A DNA stretch of 64,000 nucleotides. Source: Granulicella sp. S156 (lineage in GTDB: Bacteria > Acidobacteriota > Terriglobia > Terriglobales > Acidobacteriaceae). The stretch spans positions 1-64,000 of the forward strand of contig NZ_LMUH01000013.1 of the NCBI RefSeq assembly GCF_009766105.1, in the 5' to 3' direction. The first letter of the stretch is position 1. Each line of letters begins with the position of its first letter. Positions 27,003 to 36,037 of the stretch are shown piece after piece. The notes beneath the pieces were generated by a model, which did not search any database, was not told the origin of the DNA, and saw only the letters and a list, made by a program, of their open reading frames with translations. The position numbers and the translations under genes are program-made.

Positions 27003-27836
27003 ATGATGACCATTCGGCGCATGTTGGATATGACTACGATCGCGGCTCCACTGCTTTTTGTGGGGTTGGGCATCCCACTTGTCGCGCAGTCCTCTGAACC
27101 CCAAACGCCGTTGCAGCTTGTGAAGGCGATGATTGCCAACGAGCGCGAAGCGTCGAACGACCATGAGCGCTACGAGTACCTCTCCAACGAGCGTTCGGAC
27201 CGCACTTGTGGACATCTATGGACGGAGCGTGTGGTGGAAACCTACGCCGGCCGTGTCCGTCTTCTACTCTCGGAGGACGGCAAACCGCTCTCCGCGGAAC
27301 GTACCCAGCAGGAGCATGCGCGGCTGGCTCATATCGAGGACCATCCTGAAGAGTTCATTCACCACGAGCAGGGTGTCCGCAACGAAGAGAAGCGTGCGCG
27401 GGAGATGCTCGATGCCTTGCCCCAGGACTTTACCTTCGACAATGTGCGCCTGAAGGAGGGCGTCTGGTACATGGACTTCCATCCCAACCCTCAGTATTCG
27501 CCCAGCGGGCTAGAGGAGCGAATTCTACACGGTATGACCGGCCGGATCGCCATCGACGCGCATGCTATGAGATTGATTCATCTCGAGTTCCACCTGACGC
27601 AGGAGGTCAATATCGGCTTCGGTCTGCTGGCGAGCGTGCATACCGGGACCACCTTTATCAGCGACCGTGAACTCGTCGATGGGCGTTGGCACACTTTGCA
27701 CGTCGCTACCCAGGTACACGGCAAAGCCGTGCTCTTCAAGAGGATCGACTATAACCTCGACCTCAAGCGGGGGGACTTCCAGGTCCTCGACCAGAACATC
27801 ACGGTGCCGCAAGCGGCAGCGCTGCTTCTGCACTGA
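27003..27836 (+). CDS. Secreted protein of unknown function, paralogue 2
   Basis: A 277-residue protein, clearly a tandem duplicate of the preceding one: RYEYLSNERSDRTCGHLWTE, RLLLSEDGKPLSAE, QQEHARLAHI, HGMTGRIAID, GFGLLASVHTGTTF. The signal peptide ends near GIPLVAQSSE. One Gly in the first motif is Cys here. Both copies keep all motifs, so both are probably functional and diverged long ago. Start could be 27003 or the second ATG at 27006. A long palindromic element follows. No function is known to me. Confidence 0.82.
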   Translation: MMTIRRMLDMTTIAAPLLFVGLGIPLVAQSSEPQTPLQLVKAMIANEREASNDHERYEYLSNERSDRTCGHLWTERVVETYAGRVRLLLSEDGKPLSAERTQQEHARLAHIEDHPEEFIHHEQGVRNEEKRAREMLDALPQDFTFDNVRLKEGVWYMDFHPNPQYSPSGLEERILHGMTGRIAIDAHAMRLIHLEFHLTQEVNIGFGLLASVHTGTTFISDRELVDGRWHTLHVATQVHGKAVLFKRIDYNLDLKRGDFQVLDQNITVPQAAALLLH

Positions 27837-27888
27837 GTCTTCGGAAGTAGAGCATTTTCACCGATAGTGTGATGTTCGGGAGAACCAC

Positions 27889-28106
27889 CTCAGAAGTGTC
27901 ATCTCGACCGTAGCATGATGGTTTTATCGTCATGCGCAGTGGAGAGACCTGCAGTTTGTTTGTGCAGGCGATAGTGCCGATACCAGCAACCTGCAGGTCT
28001 TGACGCAAAGCGTGCCACAAAAATTTGCACCGCGCTCTGCAACCTGCAGGTCTCTCCGCTGCTGCGGCAAAAAGCGCCGCCTTCGGTCGAGATGACAAAT
28101 CTGAAG
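27889..28106. repeat. Palindromic intergenic element, family A copy 1
   Basis: A 218-bp element bracketed by inverted ends CTCAGA..GTCATCTCGACCG and CGGTCGAGATGAC..TCTGAAG. Inside, GACCTGCAG or its extension appears three times and a second inverted pair flanks GGAGAGACCTGCA/TGCAGGTCTCTCC. Its right half is clearly related to the right half of the element at 44768-45030 (shared GACGCA..GCCACAA..TTTGCA..CGCTCT order). It fills most of the 381-bp gap before the sigma factor gene. Confidence 0.75.
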
Positions 28107-28217
28107 TGATTTAGGGTCACATTTGAGCATTTTGTGGGCACTTTCGAAAAATCCTCCCTCCCCCAAACATTTTGCATTCCGAAGGCCCTTCTTTTGCGTA
28201 TAGATAGATGAACGCGC

Positions 28218-28742
28218 ATGAGCATGCAAGCGACGGAGTTTCGAACGCTGGTCGAGGCACACCAGAAGATGGTGTTCTCCATTGCTCTGCGCGTAACGGG
28301 AGAGTACGGTGCGGCCGAGGAGGTCGCGCAGGATGTCTTTCTGGAGCTGTATCGCGGGTCCGAGCGGCTGACGAGCGAAGACCATGTGCGCTTCTGGCTG
28401 CGGCGAGTGACCGTGCATCGCGCCACGGATGCGTTACGGCGAAAATCGCGCCAGCCGGAGGCTGTCGCGGAAGAATGGATGGAAGATCAGCACGTCGAGG
28501 ATGACGGCGCCCGGATGGATCCCGGTGTTGTGGCCCGTTTGGAGGAGTTGTTGCAGGCGCTGCCGGAGCCGATGCGCGTCGCCGTGGTGCTGCGATATCA
28601 GGAAGAGATGTTGCCGGACGAGATTGCGAAGCTGCTGAGCCAGCCGGTGGCGACGGTGAAGAGCAACCTGCAGCGCGGTCTGCAGTTGATGCGTCGCAAG
28701 GCAGCGGTGACGATGAAGGAGTATGTACGTGGACAGGCCTGA
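28218..28742 (+). CDS. RNA polymerase sigma factor, ECF type
   Basis: A 174-residue sigma-70 family protein with region 2 (MVFSIALRVTGEYGAAEEVA then QDVFLELYRG) and region 4 (LPEPMRVAVVLRYQEEMLPD then EIAKLLSQPVATVKSNLQRG). There is no region 1 or 3, so it is an ECF factor that redirects core RNA polymerase to a small regulon. Two nearby ATGs (28218 and 28224) are possible starts. It overlaps the next gene, which encodes a small single-pass membrane protein and is probably its anti-sigma partner. The inducing signal is not visible, but the exported DUF4252-like protein downstream suggests an envelope link. Confidence 0.92.
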   Translation: MSMQATEFRTLVEAHQKMVFSIALRVTGEYGAAEEVAQDVFLELYRGSERLTSEDHVRFWLRRVTVHRATDALRRKSRQPEAVAEEWMEDQHVEDDGARMDPGVVARLEELLQALPEPMRVAVVLRYQEEMLPDEIAKLLSQPVATVKSNLQRGLQLMRRKAAVTMKEYVRGQA

Positions 28743-29130
28743 AGAAAGAACGAGCGAACTCGGGGAGTCGAAGATGGACGAGTTTGAAGAGCAGTTAGTG
28801 CGCCAGTTGCGAAGGGTCGACGCTCCGGAGGGCTTTGCCCTCCGTGTACTGGATCGTGTGTCAGAGGGTGCGGCGCGAAAGACGCCCCTGCTCGCCAGGG
28901 TATTGACGATGCCCGCGTGGAGTTTCAAGCCGCGTGTCTGGGTGGGAGGAGCGATTGCTGCTGCCCTGGTATTGGGATGCTTTGCCGCCGAACAGGTCCG
29001 CGTCAGGCAGCAGCAGGAGAGGGCGGAGCTGGCGCAGCAGCAGTTTGATACGGCGATGCGCGTGACCGATCACGCCCTCGACCAGACGCGAGCGCATCTG
29101 GAGCGCGCAGGGTTCAAGTTAGGCGATTGA
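28729..29130 (+). CDS. Small single-pass membrane protein, probable anti-sigma factor
   Basis: A protein of about 133 residues: an acidic N-terminal domain (DEFEEQLVRQLRRVDAPEGF), one membrane helix (VWVGGAIAAALVLGCFAAEQ), and a helical C-terminal tail rich in Gln and Arg. The HxxxCxxC zinc motif of ZAS anti-sigma factors is absent. The chosen start is GTG at 28729 with AAGGAG 7 bases upstream; ATG at 28723 lies too close to that site. The gene overlaps the end of the sigma gene, which together with topology is the basis for the anti-sigma proposal. The family is not recognised directly. Confidence 0.78.
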   Translation: MDRPEERTSELGESKMDEFEEQLVRQLRRVDAPEGFALRVLDRVSEGAARKTPLLARVLTMPAWSFKPRVWVGGAIAAALVLGCFAAEQVRVRQQQERAELAQQQFDTAMRVTDHALDQTRAHLERAGFKLGD

Positions 29131-29175
29131 GAGAGAAAATTAGGCGAGAACGATGCCGAGATGAGGTAAAGAACG

Positions 29176-29751
29176 ATGACAAAGAAGCTTTGGTTGAGTT
29201 TGACGATGGCGGTGGCGATGACGGCGGTTCTGCCGGCCCACGCGCAAAGGGTGCTTCCGGTATCCCTGGCGGAGCCTGCGGGCGAGCCGCCGCAGGTAAA
29301 GGACGGCTTGCTCGAGGGTACGGAGAAGTTCGCGCAGGGCGCCAAAGAGGTGACCGAAGTAAATATGGATAAAAATATGCTCGGTATGGTCCCCAAGGGC
29401 GATTCTGGGATGGCGAGCAGAATGGACTTCATCGTGGTGCACTCGTACACCTACGACAAGCCTGGAATGTATCGCATGGAAGACGTCGATGTCTTCCGCA
29501 AGAGGTTGACTGACGGAAGCTGGAACTGCTTCGTGCATACTCGCGATAAGGACGGTTCTACGGATATCTGCACGCGGTCGGGGGACCATGGTGATAGCAA
29601 CGAGATGGTCATCATGACAGCGGAGCCGCTGGAGTTGACGTTTATACACCTGCGCGGGAAGGTGTCGATGAGCGATCTCGGCAAGATGAGCAGCTCGATG
29701 AGCATGTCGTCCGATACGTCTAAGTCGAAAGATAAGGACAAGGATAAGTAG
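29176..29751 (+). CDS. Exported DUF4252-like protein
   Basis: A 191-residue protein with signal peptide (AVAMTAVLPAHAQ). The central DFIVVHSYTYDKPGMYRMED and the later AEPLELTFIHLRGKVSMSDL resemble DUF4252, a family often found with ECF sigma factors in Bacteroidetes and Acidobacteria. The C-terminus is a Ser/Met/Lys/Asp-rich tail of about 30 residues. The N-terminal DUF4252 part looks short. It lies 45 bp after the probable anti-sigma gene in a three-gene unit. Function is unknown; an envelope stress output is a guess from context. Confidence 0.75.
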   Translation: MTKKLWLSLTMAVAMTAVLPAHAQRVLPVSLAEPAGEPPQVKDGLLEGTEKFAQGAKEVTEVNMDKNMLGMVPKGDSGMASRMDFIVVHSYTYDKPGMYRMEDVDVFRKRLTDGSWNCFVHTRDKDGSTDICTRSGDHGDSNEMVIMTAEPLELTFIHLRGKVSMSDLGKMSSSMSMSSDTSKSKDKDKDK

Positions 29752-29776
29752 TCGCTCCGAGCGCGGCCAAAAACAA

Positions 29777-29880
29777 GCAAAAGCCTTGACGCAACGGGCG
29801 CAACGTTGCGCAAAAGAAGCGCCACGGGAGCCGTCGCGCTCCTTTGCGTTTCTTCGCGCCCGTTGCGTCAAAGCTTTTCA
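29777..29880. repeat. Palindromic intergenic element, family B copy 1
   Basis: A 104-bp inverted repeat with ends built on AAAGCCTTGACGCAACGGGC and its complement, between the DUF4252-like gene and tgt. The inner right half, CCGTCGCGCTCCTTTGCG, matches the copy at 40936-41122. It could also act as the transcription stop of the sigma operon. Confidence 0.75.
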
Positions 29881-29939
29881 GGGTTTCCGAAGCAGCACTG
29901 TCGTCATAAGCAAATAGCTGCGGCACCCTTCTAGAATGA

Positions 29940-31082
<1,143 letters not shown>

Positions 31083-31093
31083 CTGTGATTGCT

Positions 31094-31296
31094 CTTGCTT
31101 TTCTGGTTTGTCATTCCGAGCGAAGTGAGGAACCTGCTTTCTCCCGTTCTTTGCTTGTATAGCCCGGGAGGCCCGTAGGCAAGAACTGGAAGAAGGTGGC
31201 TCGTGCTGGCGCATGCCATTTGTGATGGCACCAGCAAAACGGGAGAAAGCAGGTTCCTCGGCTATGCCTCGGAATGACAAGCCAGAAAGACAAAAG
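31094..31296. repeat. Palindromic intergenic element with GTCATTCCGAG ends
   Basis: A 203-bp element. The first and last roughly 58 bases are nearly complementary, including TTTCTGG..GTCATTCCGAG, GAGGAACCTGCTTTCTCCCG and their complements. The middle holds smaller hairpins such as GTGCTGG..CCAGC. It lies between tgt and a convergent TetR gene, where it can end both transcripts. Its termini resemble those of family A in layout but not in internal sequence. Confidence 0.75.
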
Positions 31297-31324
31297 TAAG
31301 AACAGAGCTAATTATTTTATTCGT

Positions 31325-31897
31325 CTACACCGCAAGAATCGGCCCCACGAGCCTGACTATGGTCGCTGCGATCTCCTCGGAAGGAACTCGATCCGGAGTC
31401 AGCATCCACTCCTTCGCGGCTCCAAAGATGGCCCAGCTTACGGTGGAGGCGATGAGCTCCGGCGAGTCGCCGGAGGTGGGCGGATGCTGCTTGACTCCCT
31501 CAAGAATCATCTTCCGCACGACAGCGATCACGGCAGACTCCAGATGCGGCTCCATCTGCCGTTGGCGCTCGCACTCCGAGCGCGGCAGCTGGGCCAGATA
31601 ATCGCAGACTCCTAAGGCAAAGTGGTACAGCGCCGATGCGCATGTCCCGTTGAAGGTGACGCCGCGGTCTGCCAGTAACTGATGAAATCTAGCCCCAACC
31701 ATGCACTCGAAGAGGGCAAACTTATCGGGATAGTGCGCGTAGAAGGTCGCCCGGTTGACGGTCGCCTCGTCGGTGATGTCCTGCACCGAGATCTTTTCGA
31801 ACTCTGTGGACTCCAGCAACTTCCCCAGCGCCCGCTGTAGCAGTTCGCGGGTGCGTTTGACCCGGGGATCGACGAATTCTATACAGGCATCAGGCAT
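31325..31897 (-). CDS. TetR/AcrR family transcriptional regulator (next to azoreductase)
   Basis: A 190-residue regulator with a TetR N-terminal helix-turn-helix (FEKISVQDITDEATVNRATF then YAHYPDKFALFE) and a helical ligand-binding C-domain. The start at 31897 gives the normal TetR length; the frame extends to 31978 through the operator region. It is divergent from an FMN azoreductase gene with a 108-bp gap containing a strong palindrome, a standard arrangement for a repressor of quinone or electrophile detoxification. The ligand is unknown. Confidence 0.9.
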   Translation of the reverse strand: MPDACIEFVDPRVKRTRELLQRALGKLLESTEFEKISVQDITDEATVNRATFYAHYPDKFALFECMVGARFHQLLADRGVTFNGTCASALYHFALGVCDYLAQLPRSECERQRQMEPHLESAVIAVVRKMILEGVKQHPPTSGDSPELIASTVSWAIFGAAKEWMLTPDRVPSEEIAATIVRLVGPILAV

Positions 31898-31915
31898 GGC
31901 TACTTCTATTAGATT

Positions 31916-31942
31916 ACATTTTGTTGCAAAAGCAACAAATGT
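31916..31942. promoter_or_regulatory. Palindromic operator candidate between TetR and azoreductase genes
   Basis: TTGTTGC-AAAA-GCAACAA is a perfect inverted repeat (31921-31938 core) with symmetry extending to ACATT and AATGT on either side apart from one extra T. It lies in the divergent promoter region, 19 bp from the TetR start, as expected for a TetR binding site. Confidence 0.6.
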
Positions 31943-32005
31943 TGTGTTTCTATAAGTCAACAGGTGTCGTTTAGGCATCTACTGTTGTAAAGGAGATCTA
32001 CCCGA

Positions 32006-32632
32006 ATGCCCACACTACTCCATCTCGACTCCAGCCCCCTTGGCGAAGCTTCCGTATCCCGCCACCTTACCAGCGAGTTCGTCAAGAACTGGAAGAAGAC
32101 AAACCCCAACGGCAAAGTCATCACGCGCGATCTCACGACCAGTGGCCTGATCTCCATCAACGCTGCGTGGATCGGTGCGGCCTTCACTCCCAAGGAATCG
32201 CGGACCCCGGAGCAGAACGAAGTGCTCGCGCTTTCTTCTACTCTGCTGGCTGAGCTTAAAGAGGCTGACGAGTACGTCTTCGGCGTTCCGATGCACAACT
32301 TCGGCATCCCCAGTGTTCTCAAGCTATGGATTGACCAGATTGCCCGCGCTGGTGAGACCTTCGCCTATGTCGATGGTGCTCCAAAGGGTCAGCTGACGGG
32401 CAAGAAGGCCCACTTCCTTCTTGCGACCGGCGGCGTCTATGGGGCAGGCACAGCGATGGCGTCGTATAACTTTGTAGAGCCCTATTTGCGTACCGTCTTC
32501 GGCTTCCTCGGTGTCGTTGATACAAGCTTCCAGACCGCCGGTGGCGCTGCGGCGCTCAGGCAGGGGGCCGACCGCGAGGCGTTCCTGCTGCCGCACCTGG
32601 AAGAGATTCGGGCCAAGTTCGCAGTGAACTAG
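32006..32632 (+). CDS. azoR: FMN-dependent NADH-azoreductase / quinone reductase
   Basis: A 208-residue flavodoxin-like protein. The N-terminal LLHLDSSPLGEASVSRHLT binds FMN phosphate, VFGVPMHNFGIPSVLKLWID is the hallmark AzoR/MdaB block, and LATGGVYG contacts the isoalloxazine. AzoR enzymes reduce quinones and azo compounds by two-electron transfer from NADH and protect against thiol-reactive electrophiles. AGGAGAT precedes the ATG. It is probably repressed by the divergent TetR protein. A small palindromic element follows the stop. Confidence 0.92.
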   Translation: MPTLLHLDSSPLGEASVSRHLTSEFVKNWKKTNPNGKVITRDLTTSGLISINAAWIGAAFTPKESRTPEQNEVLALSSTLLAELKEADEYVFGVPMHNFGIPSVLKLWIDQIARAGETFAYVDGAPKGQLTGKKAHFLLATGGVYGAGTAMASYNFVEPYLRTVFGFLGVVDTSFQTAGGAAALRQGADREAFLLPHLEEIRAKFAVN

Positions 32633-32744
32633 AGCAGAATTCCTATAGATATACCCAAAGGCAATGATTTGGACGGCGCTTTTCCCAAGAAAAGCGCCAC
32701 TCCTAAGCTCTTTCCGGGGGGATAGTAATAGGAATGCTGCTCTA
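32631..32744. repeat. Nested palindromic element after azoR, with terminator core
   Basis: Outer arms AGAGCAG.ATTCCTAT at the left and ATAGGAAT.CTGCTCT at the right enclose a perfect inner hairpin GGCGCTTTTC-CCAA-GAAAAGCGCC (32675-32698). The inner stem probably terminates azoR transcription; the outer symmetry suggests a small mobile or dispersed palindrome. Confidence 0.65.
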
Positions 32745-32785
32745 ACGTCGCTTCTGCGACGGATTTCATTCGGAAAGGACTCGCC

Positions 32786-33172
32786 ATGAAAATCGTCTAT
32801 TTAGTCGTACGTCTTCTGCTGGCCCTGGTCTTCGTGATCTTTGGGCTCAACGGATTTCTGCACTTTATCCCGCAACCTCCCCCGTCCGGACTCGCCGGGC
32901 AGTTCCTGGGAGCGCTGTTTGTCTCGCACTATTTGGTGGTTGTCTTTGTGCTGCAACTGCTCTCCGGATTGCTGCTGCTGATCAATCGCTATGTCCCGTT
33001 GGCCCTCACTCTGTTGGGGCCGGTCATCTTCAACATCCTCTTATTCCACTCGTTCATGGCTCCTGCCGGTCTGCCGATGGCTTTCATCGTGACCGTGCTC
33101 TGGCTAGTGACGGCGTGGGGCGTGCGTTCGGCGTTCGCGGGGATCTTCCATCAGAACGTGGAACCGCAGTAA
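32786..33172 (+). CDS. DoxX family membrane protein
   Basis: A 128-residue protein with four hydrophobic segments (LLLALVFVIFGLNGFLHF, VVVFVLQLLSGLLLLI, LALTLLGPVIFNILLFH, FIVTVLWLVTAWG). The pattern and the FGLNGF motif match the DoxX-like family of small membrane proteins, some linked to redox or quinone metabolism. GGAAAGGA lies upstream of the ATG. It stands between azoR and an unknown gene and is followed by a strong terminator. A functional tie to azoR is possible but the palindromic element between them argues for separate transcription. Confidence 0.87.
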   Translation: MKIVYLVVRLLLALVFVIFGLNGFLHFIPQPPPSGLAGQFLGALFVSHYLVVVFVLQLLSGLLLLINRYVPLALTLLGPVIFNILLFHSFMAPAGLPMAFIVTVLWLVTAWGVRSAFAGIFHQNVEPQ

Positions 33173-33198
33173 TCCAGGAGCATCTCAGTAAAGCTTCG

Positions 33199-33239
33199 AA
33201 CGGCCCACCCTTTCGGGTTTCGCGAAAGGGTGGGCCGTT
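33199..33239 (+). terminator. Rho-independent terminator after the DoxX gene
   Basis: Perfect 17-bp arms (33199-33215 and 33223-33239; AACGGCCCACCCTTTCG and complement) with a 7-base loop, followed by TTTT. Classic intrinsic terminator for the DoxX-family gene. Confidence 0.9.
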
Positions 33240-33287
33240 TTTTGCAGACTGCTCATCAGGTGGCTTTAGTGATACGCTCTTGCTCTA

Positions 33288-33995
33288 ATGAGCACCGATA
33301 GAGAATGGAAACGGCTCTGCGAACTTTATGCGGAGAAGAGCGATGAGGATCTGCTGGATCTGCACGAGAACCGCAGCGAATTAACCGATGCAGCGCAGCA
33401 GGCGCTTGCGCAGGTCCTGAAAGACCGCAGGCTGTCCCCACAGCCTTTGCCAGTCGAGTCGAATGCCGCTGCAAATGCGCCGGATATATCGCCGGATGAA
33501 GAGGGTGAACTTCTGGACGCAGATGAGGTCTGCGTTTACACCTTCGACGATGCGTTTCAAGTGAGCCAGGCCTTACAACATCTCCAGAACGCCGGCATCG
33601 AGCATCGTGTCGTCGACTGGAACGAGTTCACTCAGAAGAGCCCGCTCTACAGGTCCAGCGTGCGGCTGGGGATTATCGTCTATCGAGATCAGGAACAAAC
33701 TGCAAGAGCCATCCTGCAAGATGCAATGGGCTTATTTCCTGCGCCCGAGGGGAGTGATCCCTTCGCCGAGCTTGCAGGCCTGATGCAGGTAGGCATCTTT
33801 GAACGGGCCGACGCTCTGGTCGTGGCACAGGTGCTGGGCGAGGCCGGTCTCTCCTTCGTCTGGAACGATGATCGCGACGATCCCCGTGCGACCGGAGAGG
33901 ATGTTTCGATTGAAGTCCGCGGAGCGAGATTGGAAGACGCGCAAAAGCTAGTGGAGGAACGTCTTTCCGCGGGGCCTCTCACAAAGCACTCGTAA
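33288..33995 (+). CDS. Protein with DUF2007-like signal-transduction domains
   Basis: A 235-residue soluble protein. Residues 1-45 are a charged helical domain (KSDEDLLDLHENRSELTDAA) seen at the N-terminus of other acidobacterial proteins. About residues 77-150 (VYTFDDAFQVSQALQHLQNA, GIEHRVVDWNEF) resemble DUF2007, a small ferredoxin-like fold annotated as putative signal transducing protein; about 163-230 (VGIFERADALVVAQVLGEAG) look like a second degenerate copy. The function is unknown. Its 3' end overlaps the convergent MATE gene by 17 bp. Confidence 0.75.
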   Translation: MSTDREWKRLCELYAEKSDEDLLDLHENRSELTDAAQQALAQVLKDRRLSPQPLPVESNAAANAPDISPDEEGELLDADEVCVYTFDDAFQVSQALQHLQNAGIEHRVVDWNEFTQKSPLYRSSVRLGIIVYRDQEQTARAILQDAMGLFPAPEGSDPFAELAGLMQVGIFERADALVVAQVLGEAGLSFVWNDDRDDPRATGEDVSIEVRGARLEDAQKLVEERLSAGPLTKHS

Positions 33996-35394
33996 GTTCC
34001 ATAGAGATCGTCCGAGCCAGCGACTTCGTCGTCCTCCACCAGACCACCAGCAGCACGAGCGCCGCCGCGGTCAGCGCGATCAATAGTCCCCCCCATAATC
34101 CGACGGCGCCGAGATGCGCGCGAAACGCCAGCAGTGCTCCAAGCGGCATGCCGATCAACCAGTAGCAGACGATCTGCGTATACAGCGAAGCGGTAGTGTT
34201 GCCCGCGCCGCGCAACGCGCCGGAGGCGGTGATCTGGATGCCGTCGAAGAACTGAAACCCAGCGGCTATTGCCAGCAGCGGCACAGCTGCGGCGATGACG
34301 CCAGCATCTGGCGTAAAGATACGCGCGACCTGTGCCGGAATCGTAAGAAACATAACCGAAGCGGCGAGCATGAACCCCGCTCCCGCTGCAATACCGCTCC
34401 ATCCGGCTGCTGCCGCCTGCGCGTACGTGGCAGCACCGGTGCGGATACGTCCAATCGCATGGCCCACGCGCACAGCAGTGGCCGACGAGATAGCGAGCGG
34501 CACCATAAACGTCGTGCTGGCGCACTGCAGCGCGACCTCGTGTCCCGCCAGCGACAGCGGCCCCAGTGTCGCGATGAGCGACGTAACCAGCGCAAAGATT
34601 GCGATCTCGATAAACAGCGATGCTCCCGCCGGAGCACCCAAAAAAAACAGTTTGCGTAGATGCTGGAGTTCGATGCGCCGCGAAACAGTGCGCAGGCCAT
34701 AACCGTTCCTGCTGTCGGCCCATAAAACGGCGAAGAGCAGCACCGCCATAAGATACAGCCGTGCAAAGCTGGTCGACCACGCCGAACCGGTAACCCCGAA
34801 GGCCGGAATCGCGAGCGCATGCGCGCCGATCTGCCAGCGATGTCCGAACATCAGCAACCAGTCTCCGGCAACGTTCACTAAGTTGGCGGAGATCAGCGCG
34901 AAGGCGATCGGGCGGCCGTGGTGCGCGGCCTGCAGATAACGCCGCAGCGTGAAGTAGAGCAACAGCGGCAGCGTGCCGTAGTTCAGTCCCCACATTGCCG
35001 GAACCGCTTGCGCCAGCACCCTGCGATCGACCGGCATATGCATCAGCAGCGCCGGGCCTGCGGCGAACAACCCCATCAGCACCGCGCTGAGCAGAACAGC
35101 CATAACGAGGCCGTGCAGCAGCCAGCGATTGGCCTGTTGCAGTTGCTTCGCGCCGAACGCCTGGGAGATCAGTGTGTCCAGCCCCAGCAGAATGCCGCCC
35201 ACCCCAAACACCAGCGTATTGAAGAGCACCTGCGCGAGCGCGCCGGCAGACATCGCGATCGCCGAATGCGGCAACCGTCCCACCATGATCGTATCGACCA
35301 ACGACATCGCAACCCAGCCTAACTCGCCGAGAATAAGAGGCAGAGCAAGCTTCAGGAGCGGAGGCAGTTCATGTCGAATATCGGTGGAGCGCAT
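33979..35394 (-). CDS. MATE family efflux transporter
   Basis: A 471-residue membrane protein with about 12 transmembrane helices in two similar halves. The N-terminal LKLALPLILGELGWVAMSLV then DTIMVGRLPHSAIA and the mid-protein LGAPAGASLFIEIAIFALVT are typical of NorM-like MATE exporters, which use Na+ or H+ gradients to extrude cationic drugs and metabolites. There is no adjacent regulator. It overlaps the end of the DUF2007-like gene. The substrate is unknown. Confidence 0.93.
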   Translation of the reverse strand: MRSTDIRHELPPLLKLALPLILGELGWVAMSLVDTIMVGRLPHSAIAMSAGALAQVLFNTLVFGVGGILLGLDTLISQAFGAKQLQQANRWLLHGLVMAVLLSAVLMGLFAAGPALLMHMPVDRRVLAQAVPAMWGLNYGTLPLLLYFTLRRYLQAAHHGRPIAFALISANLVNVAGDWLLMFGHRWQIGAHALAIPAFGVTGSAWSTSFARLYLMAVLLFAVLWADSRNGYGLRTVSRRIELQHLRKLFFLGAPAGASLFIEIAIFALVTSLIATLGPLSLAGHEVALQCASTTFMVPLAISSATAVRVGHAIGRIRTGAATYAQAAAAGWSGIAAGAGFMLAASVMFLTIPAQVARIFTPDAGVIAAAVPLLAIAAGFQFFDGIQITASGALRGAGNTTASLYTQIVCYWLIGMPLGALLAFRAHLGAVGLWGGLLIALTAAALVLLVVWWRTTKSLARTISMELTSAL

Positions 35395-35556
35395 GAGCTA
35401 GGGTATCGCAGTGTAACGAGTCTTCGCGTCTGTGTTGCTGCAAGGTTAAGCGGCAGGGGGGATTGAGTCACACGCGCCTTCTGATGCGTCCAATCGACAG
35501 AAGCACTACTGTGAACTGACAACCATGAATGCCTGCCGTTCCACGAGGAGAGCCAA

Positions 35557-36033
35557 ATGACCACACCCGCACCTGTCTCGCTGATACCGCCCTTCACGCT
35601 GGAGACAGCGATCCAGAAGGTACGTCGCGCCGAGGATGGCTGGAACTCACGCAACCCCGAGCAGGTATCACTGGTCTATACGCCGGACAGCCGCTGGCGC
35701 AATCGTGATGAGTTCATCAATGGCAGAGAGCAGATTGTGCAGTTCCTCACGCGAAAGTGGAAGAAGGAACAGGAGTATCGGCTGATCAAAGAGCTGTGGG
35801 CCTTCACCGGCGATCGCATCGCGGTACGTTTTGCCTACGAGTGGAAAGACAGCTCCGGAGCCTGGTTTCGCTCCTATGGCAACGAGAACTGGGAGTTTGA
35901 TGCGGCCGGCCTGATGAAGGCGCGTCATGCCTCCATCAACGATCTCGCGATCGCAGAAGCAGATCGCCTCTTTCACTGGCCCCAGGGCCGTCGTCCGGAC
36001 GAACATCCAGGCTTGAGCGATTTGGGCCTGTAA
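35557..36033 (+). CDS. DUF1348 / nuclear transport factor 2-like protein
   Basis: A 158-residue protein with the DUF1348 pattern: [57 protein letters not shown], and the C-terminal [10 protein letters not shown] and [16 protein letters not shown] blocks. The fold is a small cone-shaped alpha+beta barrel shared with SnoaL and NTF2; no reaction has been established for this subgroup. GAGGAGAG precedes the ATG. It is convergent with a TetR gene with only 4 bp between the stops. Confidence 0.9.
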   Translation: MTTPAPVSLIPPFTLETAIQKVRRAEDGWNSRNPEQVSLVYTPDSRWRNRDEFINGREQIVQFLTRKWKKEQEYRLIKELWAFTGDRIAVRFAYEWKDSSGAWFRSYGNENWEFDAAGLMKARHASINDLAIAEADRLFHWPQGRRPDEHPGLSDLGL

Positions 36034-36037
36034 GAAT

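Noticed and set aside
35538-35547. Second partial parS-like half site (GTTCCACGAG)
   Set aside because: It breaks the palindrome after the centre and overlaps the GAGGAG ribosome binding site of the DUF1348 gene.
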